From JALEFZ01 sp039817415 (GTDB lineage Bacteria; Bacteroidota; Bacteroidia; J057), in the NCBI GenBank assembly GCA_039817415.1, contig JBCBVV010000013.1, positions 1-64,000 of the forward strand: DNA of 64,000 nucleotides. Reading direction: 5' to 3'. A program made the position numbers and the translations under genes. Shown here one piece after another: positions 16,534 to 25,761 of the stretch. Positions within the stretch are counted from its first letter, which is position 1. The number at the start of each line of letters is the position of its first letter. Under the pieces are notes generated by a model, which was not told the DNA's origin, did no database searches, and saw only the letters and a list, made by a program, of their open reading frames with translations.

Positions 16534-17862
16534 ATGAACCAACCGTCGCTCAAAAATAACAAGGGATGTTTAAGGCCGCTACTCATCGGAATCATTGCCA
16601 TAACTAGCCTTAGTTATGCCATATTCTACACCATCTTTATCAATGGAAGGTACAATGGAAAGGATAATGACTATGAGAAATTGGCAATACAAAATGTAGA
16701 CGTTTGGTTAGGAGAAGAGGAAGTCTTGGAAGATGTAACCGTAGTTGTGGAAGGTCAATTGATTACTTGTGTAGGGAAAGACTGCCAAACTCCTGCTGGG
16801 GCAAAGGTGATCGATGGCAGCGGAAAATCTGTTCTCCCAGCTTTGGTTGATATGCAACTCAGCTATTATGCGCTGACTGCCGAAAACAAGGATAAATCTG
16901 CCATTGGCACCTTGATAGATTATGTCAGGCAGCGCCCTGACGTCAGGAAGAACCTTCACGAAGCTGGGGTTACTACGATTCGTTCCGCAGCTGATCCCAT
17001 GGCCAATATCGCTACCTTGAAAAGACAAGTTGTTGAGTGGGAAATGGCTGGCCCAAGGGTTTATGGAGTGGGACCTGTATTTACAGCAATAGGTGGACAT
17101 CCTGCTTCGACCTTATTCAAGGATGATGAAAACCTGCAAGAGATATATGTCAATCAGGTTTCTGACTCAAATGTAGCCCGAAACTTAGTTCTTGAGGTGC
17201 TTGAAAATAGCATGGATGGGATAAAGCTAGTGATGGACGATATGGGTGGAACGGTTCCTAAATTGTCTGATGGCTTAGCTCGTGCCATTATTTCTCAGGC
17301 CAAAAGAAAGAATGTATGGGTTTCAGTTAGGGCGGGTAGCAATGAAGACATCAACAAGGCTATTTCTTGGGGCGCTAATATGGTAGAAGGGGGCTCAGTT
17401 GAACAACTTGATTCCACAACTATTTCTCTAATGAAAGCGAACAATACGCTGTATCTACCCCTCTTGTTTGCTTCGAGTAATGTGCCAGAAGGAATGAACT
17501 CAGCTTGGTTTGAAAAACCTTATGGAAATGAAAATATGAAGGCTGTTGAAGCAGTTGGAATAAAGATAGGCTTGGGTTCTAATCCTTCCGCTTCTACCTC
17601 TTTTGGAAGCTCCTTGCATCGGGAGATGGAGATGATGGTAGAAGCAGGTTTATCTCCCCATAAGGTAATTCGAGCCGCCACACAAGATCCTCTCCAACTG
17701 TTGAAAATGGACGATCAATTGGGAAGAATTGCCGAGGATTATTTAGCTGAATTCATATTGATAAACGGTAAGCCATGGGAAAACATAGCTGACATCAGAA
17801 AAGTGGACATGGTGTGGCAAGAGGGTAAATGGATTGTAGAGCATGGCCAAGTTCGAGATTAA
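16534..17862 (+). CDS. Membrane-anchored amidohydrolase-fold protein lacking metal ligands
   Basis: The protein has one N-terminal membrane anchor (about residues 14-37) and the layout of imidazolonepropionase-like amidohydrolases: a small beta domain (IQNVDVWLGEEEV), then the barrel, then the return to the beta domain (GKPWENIADIRKVDMVWQEGKWIV). Family metal ligands appear replaced. The HxH after strand 1 reads QLS (Gln108, Ser110), the strand-5 HAH reads RAG (266-268), the strand-6 EHG reads EGG, and the strand-8 Asp reads Asn350. The carbamylated-lysine position Lys231 remains. It therefore looks like a catalytically inactive periplasm-facing protein. It ends 6 bases before tsaD, so it is probably in the same transcript. 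Confidence 0.8.
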   Translation: MNQPSLKNNKGCLRPLLIGIIAITSLSYAIFYTIFINGRYNGKDNDYEKLAIQNVDVWLGEEEVLEDVTVVVEGQLITCVGKDCQTPAGAKVIDGSGKSVLPALVDMQLSYYALTAENKDKSAIGTLIDYVRQRPDVRKNLHEAGVTTIRSAADPMANIATLKRQVVEWEMAGPRVYGVGPVFTAIGGHPASTLFKDDENLQEIYVNQVSDSNVARNLVLEVLENSMDGIKLVMDDMGGTVPKLSDGLARAIISQAKRKNVWVSVRAGSNEDINKAISWGANMVEGGSVEQLDSTTISLMKANNTLYLPLLFASSNVPEGMNSAWFEKPYGNENMKAVEAVGIKIGLGSNPSASTSFGSSLHREMEMMVEAGLSPHKVIRAATQDPLQLLKMDDQLGRIAEDYLAEFILINGKPWENIADIRKVDMVWQEGKWIVEHGQVRD

Positions 17863-17868
17863 GTAAGA

Positions 17869-18879
17869 ATGGAAAAGGAAAGCCTTTTATTGGCAATAGA
17901 AACTTCATGTGATGAGACATCCGCTGCCATTTTACATGGGAATAGGGTCCTGTCTAATGTGGTAAGTTCTCAGTTAGAACATGAAGATTATGGAGGGGTG
18001 ATTCCTGAGTTGGCATCACGTCTCCACCAACAGCATATCGTCAGAATTGTTGAAAAAAGTCTAAAAGAGGCAGGTACGAAAAAGGAAGATTTAGATGCCA
18101 TTGCATTCACCCAAGGTCCTGGGTTGATGGGGGCTTTATTAGTAGGAGCTTCCTTTGCCAAGGCGATGGCTTTTGGACTAGACATTCCCTTGATTGGGGT
18201 AAATCATATGCAAGCCCATGTCCTCGCCAATTTTTTGACCGAAAATCCTCCTTCCTTTCCCTTTATCTGTCTAACCGTTTCAGGAGGCCACACCCAATTG
18301 GTCCTTGTAAAGGATTTCTTACAAATGGAGATCATTGGAGAAACCATGGATGATGCTGCTGGTGAGGCCTTTGATAAAGGAGCTAAGTTGATGGGACTGC
18401 CTTACCCAGGTGGACCACAGATTGATAAATTGGCCGCTAAAGGCAATCCTCATTCCTTTAGTTTTCCTACTCCAGAGGTAGGTACATATGAATTCAGCTT
18501 CAGTGGATTGAAAACCTCCCTTTTGTATCAGCTAAGAGATGGTATCAAAAGGGAGGAAAGTTTTATTGAATTACACAAAGATGATATCGCTGCCTCTTAT
18601 CAATTTCGAATTGTCAGTATTCTTTTGGATAAGTTGTTCAAAGCGGCTAAGGATTTCAATGTTAAGGAATTAGCCATAGCTGGTGGTGTCTCTGCCAATA
18701 GTGAACTCAGGAAAAGGTTCAAAGCGCGATGTGATGAGAATGGAATGATCGCCCATATTCCGCCTTTTGAATTTTGTACCGACAATGCTGGGATGATAGG
18801 TTTTGTTGGGCAGCAGAAATTATCACAAGGGCAGCTGGCTGAATGGGAAGACACCCCCTATCCAAGAGGGTTTCAGTAA
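17869..18879 (+). CDS. tsaD: tRNA N6-adenosine threonylcarbamoyltransferase TsaD
   Basis: With TsaB and TsaE it installs t6A at position 37 of tRNAs that read ANN codons. The HSP70-like ATPase fold opens with AIETSCDETSAAI. The metal-binding HxxxH is in NHMQAHV, and phosphate-binding GGHTQLV and GEAFDKGAKLMGLPYPGGP follow. Its length of 336 aa is typical. It follows the amidohydrolase-like gene by 6 bases. It converges with the M4 peptidase gene, leaving 9 bases between stop codons. Confidence 0.97.
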   Translation: MEKESLLLAIETSCDETSAAILHGNRVLSNVVSSQLEHEDYGGVIPELASRLHQQHIVRIVEKSLKEAGTKKEDLDAIAFTQGPGLMGALLVGASFAKAMAFGLDIPLIGVNHMQAHVLANFLTENPPSFPFICLTVSGGHTQLVLVKDFLQMEIIGETMDDAAGEAFDKGAKLMGLPYPGGPQIDKLAAKGNPHSFSFPTPEVGTYEFSFSGLKTSLLYQLRDGIKREESFIELHKDDIAASYQFRIVSILLDKLFKAAKDFNVKELAIAGGVSANSELRKRFKARCDENGMIAHIPPFEFCTDNAGMIGFVGQQKLSQGQLAEWEDTPYPRGFQ

Positions 18880-18888
18880 ATGTGGTTT

Positions 18889-21132
18889 CTACAACTTCAG
18901 CATTTTGCCTTGCCAATTTCCTTGCGAGGAACGTAGATCAAGCATATAGATCCCTTCAGCCAGTTGGGATACATCTAAGATGGTCAAGGGACCATTGATG
19001 ATCTGATGAAATACCTTTTTGCCCTGTGCATTTATAATATTCACTGCCGCAGGGAATTGTCCTTCTGGAATGAACAATTTTAGCTCACTCTTTACCGGAT
19101 TGGGATACATTCTTACCTCCGCAAATTCAGGGATAGGATCTGGCTGTCTCGGAGACTTCCCCGAGCAACTTACAGGATTTAGAAGAAGATAGGTGGTATC
19201 TCTCCCACCATCCCAATTGGCCACCAATTGCAATTCAAAAGAAGCATTGATCTCGGGTATGTTTTCAATGGTTAGGAATTGTTGATTGCTTCCATGAAGT
19301 CTGTATGACCAAGTTTCGGGAATGTTGTTCCATTCAAAGTTTGCATCAAAAGGGCCCACTGCTTCGAATTGATATTGTCTATTAGGCTCATTCGTGCATA
19401 ATTCTGTTTCTCCTAATATATTGATGCAGTCAGCATTATTGGGAAGCCCTATTCCTACAGCTGCCCAAGCGTTTTTTACCTGAGCCACTTCATTAGAACA
19501 TAAACCGAAAATATCTTCTGTTGCTCGCAAAGAAGCTCTTCTAGCTGCTTGAAAATCGTCTTTCGGACCTATATAATACTTAATGGTTCGCAAGATTATT
19601 TCTTCTCCAACGTCCATTCCCAATGGCCTGACCAAAACGCTATGCTGGATTCCTCCTTGGGTCAATAAATAAAACCAATGGCCAATGATGGTCGCGTTTT
19701 GGTGGATGCCACAATAGTCATTTCCAAAGGGTATGGCTCCCTCTTCAGGTGTGGGACAAGCATCTTCGCTGTCATCAAACCAGAAGGGGTCATCTTCACC
19801 ATACATTTTTGGAAGTAGATAATCATGCGGATTGGCCAGCGATCTAAGGCTTTTGGCTTCTTCTCCAATTTCCCAGTTCCAGTCACCGCTATGTAGGAAG
19901 AATTGTCTTTCCATCAAGACAGCTAAAATATCCGCGAAGCCTTCGTTCAACGCTCCAGATTGTCTCAACTGTTCAAGACCTGTTGTTTGGGTGATAAACG
20001 CATGCGCATATTCGTGCCCAATTATATCTAGACAAGCCAAACTCTGCTTTTCTATTCTTCCTACATAAATGTTATGGCGTTTTTTATCGAATAAGTAGCG
20101 CGCGTTTGGTAAAAACTCATTTTCTGCATTTTTCCAATCTACATGGATGCGAAGGGGATGTTCATTTACCCAGTCAACCTTTGTACTGAGGTAATTCATC
20201 GCATGTTGAGCACTCCAATGCGCTGTGGTAGCTTCTTGATACCTACCGCCTAATTCGAGAAGGTCAAAATTCAGTCGATTGAGGTTGCTCCAAGAACGGG
20301 CTTCTCCAAAGCTATTAATCTCAAAATACCTTGTTTCAATTTCCTGGGGCTCGCAGGTTTCCAATGCGTAATCTCCAAAGGGGAAGCCTCTTTTTTTGAT
20401 GGAAATTTCTTGATCACCGTAGTAGAGGCTATTAAAACTCGCTTGAACAGGCGTACAATTGGAGGCCAGATTAATTTTCTGGACAATATTCCCATGTTGG
20501 CCGTCAATAGAAATCTGATAGAGTTCATCAGGAGAGATGGTTCTCAACTGGAACTGAAAGACCAATTCATAGCGTTCCAATTGGCCGTTTTCCTTTATGG
20601 GAATATAGAATGGAGTAGGGGAAGGGTAATAAGTCGCCTCAGGATCGCCAGTAATTTCTTTTAGATCTTCCTCCCAGCTAGGATCTTCCCAAGCAAATGT
20701 TACCTCTCCAAACTCTCTAATGATTTGATTAATACGATGGTGGACGAAAATTCGAGCTTCCTGCTCGTTGATCCAGCTTGATGGGATAAAATTGCCATGG
20801 ATGGTTTTACACATCCCATTTTGGACGACTACATGAAGCTTGATATGCTTTATCAGAATGCCTTGAACTTCCTGCTGAAAGTATAGGTGTTCCATATCCA
20901 TGTCATCAACCTCAGAAGAAATTAACCTGAATGATAAATTGGAAGGAATACCAACCTTTGCGAAAATTTCTTGGAAAGAGGAAAGCGTCCAAGGTAGATC
21001 GGGATGCCACCATTGTTGTTCTTCACAACTTGTACAATGGCCTACAGCCTCTTCTTCTCCCCATGATTCCGTTTGACCGAAGCATAGGAGACCTGCGAAG
21101 AAACAAATGAGGAGCAAAAGGTTAAGCTTCAT
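18889..21132 (-). CDS. Secreted M4 (thermolysin-like) metallopeptidase with T9SS tail
   Basis: An exported zinc endopeptidase. A signal peptide (1-19) is followed by a propeptide region resembling the FTP domain (about 60-115). The catalytic domain carries HEYAH (373-377) and NEGFAD (396-401, Glu397 as third zinc ligand). Further on, the CGIHQNATIIGHWF segment matches the thermolysin active-site His231 loop. The C-terminus has an Ig-like stretch and ends with a type A T9SS sorting domain (VRMYPNPVKSELKLF to the end), so it should cross the outer membrane by type IX secretion. At 747 aa it is complete. It is a single gene, convergent with tsaD. Confidence 0.9.
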   Translation of the reverse strand: MKLNLLLLICFFAGLLCFGQTESWGEEEAVGHCTSCEEQQWWHPDLPWTLSSFQEIFAKVGIPSNLSFRLISSEVDDMDMEHLYFQQEVQGILIKHIKLHVVVQNGMCKTIHGNFIPSSWINEQEARIFVHHRINQIIREFGEVTFAWEDPSWEEDLKEITGDPEATYYPSPTPFYIPIKENGQLERYELVFQFQLRTISPDELYQISIDGQHGNIVQKINLASNCTPVQASFNSLYYGDQEISIKKRGFPFGDYALETCEPQEIETRYFEINSFGEARSWSNLNRLNFDLLELGGRYQEATTAHWSAQHAMNYLSTKVDWVNEHPLRIHVDWKNAENEFLPNARYLFDKKRHNIYVGRIEKQSLACLDIIGHEYAHAFITQTTGLEQLRQSGALNEGFADILAVLMERQFFLHSGDWNWEIGEEAKSLRSLANPHDYLLPKMYGEDDPFWFDDSEDACPTPEEGAIPFGNDYCGIHQNATIIGHWFYLLTQGGIQHSVLVRPLGMDVGEEIILRTIKYYIGPKDDFQAARRASLRATEDIFGLCSNEVAQVKNAWAAVGIGLPNNADCINILGETELCTNEPNRQYQFEAVGPFDANFEWNNIPETWSYRLHGSNQQFLTIENIPEINASFELQLVANWDGGRDTTYLLLNPVSCSGKSPRQPDPIPEFAEVRMYPNPVKSELKLFIPEGQFPAAVNIINAQGKKVFHQIINGPLTILDVSQLAEGIYMLDLRSSQGNWQGKMLKL

Positions 21133-21255
21133 GGACGAAAGCTGAGTTTACTTTCAAAATCGGGATTAATTACCGCTTTTCAAAAAGCTGTTTTAAATAG
21201 AAGTTCAGGAAACAGACATAAATTTGAAGTTATCCACATCTTGCTCATACATATC

Positions 21256-21286
21256 TTTGGAATTTTCGTTCAAAGCCCTACTTTTG
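21256..21286 (+). promoter_or_regulatory. Bacteroidota-type promoter upstream of nuoE-carA
   Basis: TTTG at 21256-21259, an exact 19-base spacer, then TACTTTTG at 21279-21286, which fits TTTG-N19-TAnnTTTG perfectly. The start codon of nuoE is 100 bases downstream, so the transcript would have a leader of roughly 90 bases. Confidence 0.75.
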
Positions 21287-21385
21287 CATCCAATTTATCC
21301 TTCGGTTAGGCTGACGATTGCCTTTTTGAAGGGAAAAACCCAAACTTTCTTCCCAATAGTCTTCGGAAGCTAGTATATTGAGTGC

Positions 21386-21934
21386 ATGATGACAGAAGGT
21401 ACAAACTTTGTTTTTTCAGACAGCGAATTAGCGGAAATTAAGGCTCATGTAGCTAAATATCCTGAGTCTCGTTCAGCCGTAATGCCTGCTCTTTGGATTG
21501 CCCAAGAGAAATTTGGCTGGTTATCTGAAGGAGCGCTGAAGTTAGTAGCGGAAACGCTTGATCTTCCTTATGCGCATGTATACGGTGTGGCTTCTTTCTA
21601 CACCATGTACTTCAAGAAAAAAGTGCCTAAACACTTGATTGAGGTATGTACTTGTTTCTCCTGTAGCATTACAGGTGGACCGGAAATGTACGAATATGCC
21701 AAGGAAGCTATTGAAGCAGATGAAAATGGGTTTGGAAAAGAGGGGAAAATCTGGGTCCGCCAGGCAGAATGTCTAGGAGCCTGCGATACTGCCCCAATGT
21801 GCCAGCTCACCAACCGCACATACGTCCATAACCTGACGAAGGAAAAAATGGATGATTTAGTTGCTAAGTTGCGTGATGATCAGGAAATTCCTTATCAATC
21901 AGTTCCGTTAAGTGATCAAAGTGTAGTCGATTAG
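21386..21934 (+). CDS. nuoE: NADH-quinone oxidoreductase subunit E (24-kDa, 2Fe-2S)
   Basis: A thioredoxin-like ferredoxin subunit that carries the N1a-type cluster of complex I and works with NuoF on the cytoplasmic arm. The four cluster cysteines are Cys88 and Cys93 (CTCFSC) and Cys129 and Cys133 (CLGAC). Upstream, a helical VMPALWIAQEKFGWL segment is characteristic of the family. Its length of 182 aa is usual. The expected nuoF does not follow. Instead carA begins at the base after the stop codon, so nuoE appears to have moved out of a nuo cluster; a paralogous use, such as in an NADH-dependent dehydrogenase, is possible. Confidence 0.92.
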   Translation: MMTEGTNFVFSDSELAEIKAHVAKYPESRSAVMPALWIAQEKFGWLSEGALKLVAETLDLPYAHVYGVASFYTMYFKKKVPKHLIEVCTCFSCSITGGPEMYEYAKEAIEADENGFGKEGKIWVRQAECLGACDTAPMCQLTNRTYVHNLTKEKMDDLVAKLRDDQEIPYQSVPLSDQSVVD

Positions 21935-23053
21935 ATGATGAAATACATTCAATACGAACCAGCCTATCTTCTTTTGGAGGATGGGCTTTTTTTTGAAGGA
22001 AAAGCAATAGGTAAGCGTGGAACAACCACAGGCGAGCTATGTTTCAACACCAGCATGACTGGGTACCAGGAGGTTTTTACAGATCCGTCTTATTATGGGC
22101 AGATTCTGATTGAAACACATACTCATGTAGGTAACTATGGGGTTCATGAGGCAGAGTACGAAAGTATGTCCGCAAAAATCGCGGGATTGGTTGTAAGAAA
22201 TTTCTCTCGATTGGCTTCAAGGTCTGATGCAGTTGAATCATTGGATTCTTTTTTGCGCCACAATAGCATTGTGGGGATCGCCAATGTGGATACCAGAAAG
22301 TTGGTTACGCACATTCGAGACAAAGGAGCCATGAATGTGATCATTTCTTCTGAAGTATCTAGCCCTAAAGAATTAGAGTCTTTACTAGCCCAATGTCCAC
22401 CAATGGAGGGACTGGAGTTGTCCACCAAAGTGAGTACAACCCAGCCATACTTTCATGGGAACCCAAGGTCAAATTATAGAGTAGCTGTTCTAGATCTAGG
22501 TATCAAGAGCAATATACTAGATTGTCTAGCAAAGAGAGGCTGTTACATGAAGGTCTTTCCCGCAACGACTCCATATGAAGAATTGAAATCTTTTGATCCC
22601 CATGGCTATTTTATTTCAAATGGTCCTGGTGATCCAGCTGCGATGCCTTATGCTGTCAATACAGTAAAGAGGATTTTGGAAGATGACAAGCCCCTATTCG
22701 GAATTTGTTTGGGCCATCAAATCTTGGCACTGGCATGTGGAGTTTCTACCTACAAGATGCACAATGGCCATAGAGGTGCCAATCACCCCGTCAAAAACCT
22801 TCTAACGGGTAAGTGTGAGATCACTTCTCAGAACCACGGATTTGGAGTAAACAAAGAAGAAATCGAAAACTCTCCTAACGTTGTCGTTACCCATGTCAAT
22901 CTGAATGACGGAACGATAGAAGGAGTTCGAATTCGAAATAAGCAGGCTTTTTCCGTGCAATTTCACCCCGAAGCTTCTCCTGGCCCCCACGATAGCCACT
23001 ACTTGTTTGATGACTTTATCCGTTTGATTGACGAATCATTGGAATTGGCATAA
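21935..23053 (+). CDS. carA: Carbamoyl-phosphate synthase small subunit
   Basis: It is the glutaminase subunit that supplies ammonia to CarB for pyrimidine and arginine synthesis. The N-terminal CPSase small-chain domain includes GELCFNTSMTGYQEVFTDPSY, and the C-terminal class I glutamine amidotransferase has the catalytic Cys in FGICLGHQ and the His/Glu pair in VQFHPEASPGPHD. Its length of 372 aa is usual. The ATG is at 21935 (or 21938, an adjacent ATG), directly after the nuoE stop, which implies coupled translation. carB is not in the window. The gene ends at a terminator at 23077. Confidence 0.95.
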   Translation: MMKYIQYEPAYLLLEDGLFFEGKAIGKRGTTTGELCFNTSMTGYQEVFTDPSYYGQILIETHTHVGNYGVHEAEYESMSAKIAGLVVRNFSRLASRSDAVESLDSFLRHNSIVGIANVDTRKLVTHIRDKGAMNVIISSEVSSPKELESLLAQCPPMEGLELSTKVSTTQPYFHGNPRSNYRVAVLDLGIKSNILDCLAKRGCYMKVFPATTPYEELKSFDPHGYFISNGPGDPAAMPYAVNTVKRILEDDKPLFGICLGHQILALACGVSTYKMHNGHRGANHPVKNLLTGKCEITSQNHGFGVNKEEIENSPNVVVTHVNLNDGTIEGVRIRNKQAFSVQFHPEASPGPHDSHYLFDDFIRLIDESLELA

Positions 23054-23076
23054 ACAGCACCGAATATAGAAGTGAA

Positions 23077-23110
23077 GAGAGTTGTGGAAAACCTACAACT
23101 CTCTTTTTTT
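23077..23110 (+). terminator. Intrinsic terminator after carA
   Basis: A 9-bp stem (23077-23085 with 23095-23103), extendable by two pairs, is followed by seven T residues. Confidence 0.85.
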
Positions 23111-23294
23111 GTATGAAACAAACAGATTACGACAATGAATGAAAAAAATCCCATCTAAATTTTTTTTGTTAACAAAGAAATGGGCTTTTTCGTGTCGAAT
23201 TTGTAACGAAACCATCAGGCGGAGCATGATGAATAATGAGGCCCCTATATAAATAGATTCAGTTGCTCCAAAGCGTGTTAAGACGAATAATGGA

Positions 23295-25760
23295 ATGAAA
23301 GTATTAAAGTTTGGAGGATCCTCTGTGAAGGATCCAGACCGGATGGATCAGGTAGCAAAAATTATTCAGAGCTATCTGGATAGAGGAGAAAAAGTTGCTG
23401 TAGTCGTTTCAGCCATGGGAGGGATGACTGACCTCTTACTAGAAATGAGCAGGTTGGCCTCAATTGGAAGCCCAGAATATAAAGGGTATCTGGAATTATT
23501 TTCTGCCAAGCATATTCAGACTATTCATCATCATATCCATGATGAAAGAAGGAGACCGGGAGTCCTCCAAGAATTGATTGAGAGAAAGGAAAACCTAGGA
23601 AGTCTTTTATACGGCCTTTCTTTGACCAGAGACCTCACCAGAAGAACGCAGGATACTATTCTTTCCTTTGGAGAAAGGATGTCTGCATTTACCTTGAGTG
23701 AAATTCTTCTCTGTCGTAAATATCAGGCCACTTTCGTAGATGCAAGGAAATTGATTCGAACGAATTCCTCTCATGGTGCTGCCAAGGTATTCCGCAAAGA
23801 AACCTATGACAACATTCGTCAACACTTTCAGGAAAATGAGGACAAAGTGTCCATCATTACCGGTTTTGTAGCCTCTAATGTCCTTGGAGTAACCACTACA
23901 TTAGGAAGAGGGGGATCGGATTACACCGCCTCTTTAGTAGGTGCTGCCCTTGAGGTAGATGAGATTCAGATTTGGACAGATGTAGATGGGGTGCTGACCT
24001 CAGATCCCAGAAAGGTAAAGCAGGCATTCCCAGTCAAGACCATGAGCTATGAGGAGGCCCTTGAAATGTCTCACTTTGGCGCGAAGGTGATTTATCCACC
24101 TACCATTATTCCTGCTTTAGAGAAGAAAATCCCCATTCGGATCAAAAATTCATTCAAGCCCGAGTCAGAAGGAACCCTTATCAGCAATCAACCTGAACCC
24201 TACGTTCAAACTGTAAAAGGGATAACCTCTATTAGTGAGATTTCTTTATTGACAGTGGCAGGTAGCGCACTATTTGGTGCATCTAATATCGCGGCAAGGC
24301 TTTTTCGTGTCCTTGCCAAGGAAGAGATCAATGCCATCCTCATTACCCAGGGCTCTTCCGAGCATGCCATTTCTCTGGCCATTAACCCAGATGATGCGCA
24401 GAAAGGCTTAGAGACATTAAATGAGGAGTTTGAGCTAGAATTAAATGCTAAGTTAATTGATTCCATTGGAGTGGAGGTTGACTTGGCAGTAGTGGCAGCT
24501 ATTGGAGACAATATGAAGGCCCAGCCTGGTATCTCAGGGAAGTTCTTCTCTGCTCTTGGGCGAAATGGGGTAAATATTATCGCTACCGCTCAAGGATCTT
24601 CGGAGAGAAATATCTCTGTCGTCATTCAGAAAAAAGATGAAGCCAAAGCTTTGAATGCTGTGCACGATGTCTTCTTCCTCTCAAAATACTATACCCTAAA
24701 TGTCTTTGTAGTAGGGGTCGGTAATGTCGGCGGAACCTTAATTGATCAGCTGCTTGAGCAAGAAAAATATCTCTTAGAAAAACAGTTTGTAGAAATCAGA
24801 GTGGTAGGCCTAGCCAATTCACGCAAGATGATGTTTAATGTGGAGGGGATTGATTTGAACAATTGGAGAGAAAAGCTGGAAGGGGCTGAAAAACAGAGTG
24901 ACTTAGGTGCCTTTGTTGAGCGCATGATTAAGCTCAACCTACCCAATAGCGTTTATCTCGATAACACAGCAAGCGAATTGCCGATTCCGTTTTACGAGCA
25001 TATCCTTAACAACTCTATTTCTATTTCTACTCCCAATAAGGTCGCGGTCTCTGGTCCTTATGAGCAGTACGATTACCTGAAGAAACTGGCAGAAAAGAAT
25101 AGCGTTAAGTTCTTCTACGAAACCAATGTAGGAGCGGGTTTACCTGTTCTCACGACACTTAACGATTTAATTAACAGTGGAGATAGGATTTTGAGGATTG
25201 AAGGGGTGCTGTCAGGCTCGTTGTCCTTCATTTTTAACACCTTTGGTGAAACGGATAGGTCTTTCCCCGAAATTGTAAAAGAGGCCATGGAGCGGGGGTA
25301 CACAGAGCCAGATCCCAGAATTGATTTGTCAGGCAAGGATGTAGCTAGAAAATTGTTGATCCTAGCCAGGGAATCAGGTCTTCGATTGGAGCCTGAGGAC
25401 TTAGATGTAGAGCAAATTTTACCCAAGGCCTGCCTTGAGGCTCCTGATGTAGCTTCATTCTTAGCTGAGCTGGATAGACAGGTAGCCTATTTTGAAGAGA
25501 AAAGAAGGCTTGCAAAGGCAGAAAATAAAGTACTCCGGTACATCGCTTCTCTAGAGGGAAGTAGAGCATTTATTTCGCTTCAAATGGTAGGGCCAGATAA
25601 CCCATTTTACCAACTTTCTGGAAGTGACAACATGATTGTATTTACCTCACAGCGATACAAAGAAAGACCCTTGGTCATCAAAGGTCCTGGTGCTGGAGCG
25701 GAGGTGACGGCTGCTGGTGTATTCGCTGAAATACTAAGGATTGGCTATTATCTATCCTGA
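23295..25760 (+). CDS. thrA: Bifunctional aspartate kinase / homoserine dehydrogenase
   Basis: A fused enzyme of the aspartate pathway. The N-terminal kinase (VLKFGGSSVKDPDRM at the start, GRGGSDYTASLVGAAL later) makes aspartyl phosphate. ACT domains (about 310-465) provide allosteric control. The C-terminal homoserine dehydrogenase begins near residue 469 with VFVVGVGNVGG (NADP loop). It would commit aspartate to threonine and methionine, and it competes with dapA for aspartate semialdehyde. At 821 aa it has the usual ThrA/MetL size; which end product inhibits it cannot be told. The 185 bases between the carA terminator and the start codon contain a second T-flanked hairpin-like stretch, but I find no convincing attenuator. 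Confidence 0.95.
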   Translation: MKVLKFGGSSVKDPDRMDQVAKIIQSYLDRGEKVAVVVSAMGGMTDLLLEMSRLASIGSPEYKGYLELFSAKHIQTIHHHIHDERRRPGVLQELIERKENLGSLLYGLSLTRDLTRRTQDTILSFGERMSAFTLSEILLCRKYQATFVDARKLIRTNSSHGAAKVFRKETYDNIRQHFQENEDKVSIITGFVASNVLGVTTTLGRGGSDYTASLVGAALEVDEIQIWTDVDGVLTSDPRKVKQAFPVKTMSYEEALEMSHFGAKVIYPPTIIPALEKKIPIRIKNSFKPESEGTLISNQPEPYVQTVKGITSISEISLLTVAGSALFGASNIAARLFRVLAKEEINAILITQGSSEHAISLAINPDDAQKGLETLNEEFELELNAKLIDSIGVEVDLAVVAAIGDNMKAQPGISGKFFSALGRNGVNIIATAQGSSERNISVVIQKKDEAKALNAVHDVFFLSKYYTLNVFVVGVGNVGGTLIDQLLEQEKYLLEKQFVEIRVVGLANSRKMMFNVEGIDLNNWREKLEGAEKQSDLGAFVERMIKLNLPNSVYLDNTASELPIPFYEHILNNSISISTPNKVAVSGPYEQYDYLKKLAEKNSVKFFYETNVGAGLPVLTTLNDLINSGDRILRIEGVLSGSLSFIFNTFGETDRSFPEIVKEAMERGYTEPDPRIDLSGKDVARKLLILARESGLRLEPEDLDVEQILPKACLEAPDVASFLAELDRQVAYFEEKRRLAKAENKVLRYIASLEGSRAFISLQMVGPDNPFYQLSGSDNMIVFTSQRYKERPLVIKGPGAGAEVTAAGVFAEILRIGYYLS

Positions 25761-25761
25761 T

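Noticed and set aside
18889..21132. Horizontal transfer of the M4 peptidase
   Set aside because: Base composition looks like the neighbours, and its T9SS tail is native to the phylum. There are no mobile-element traces.
23111..23294. Leader peptide or attenuator before the aspartokinase gene
   Set aside because: The short frame at 23113 (MKQTDYDNE) has no run of Thr, Ile or Met codons, and I could not draw alternative hairpins convincingly.
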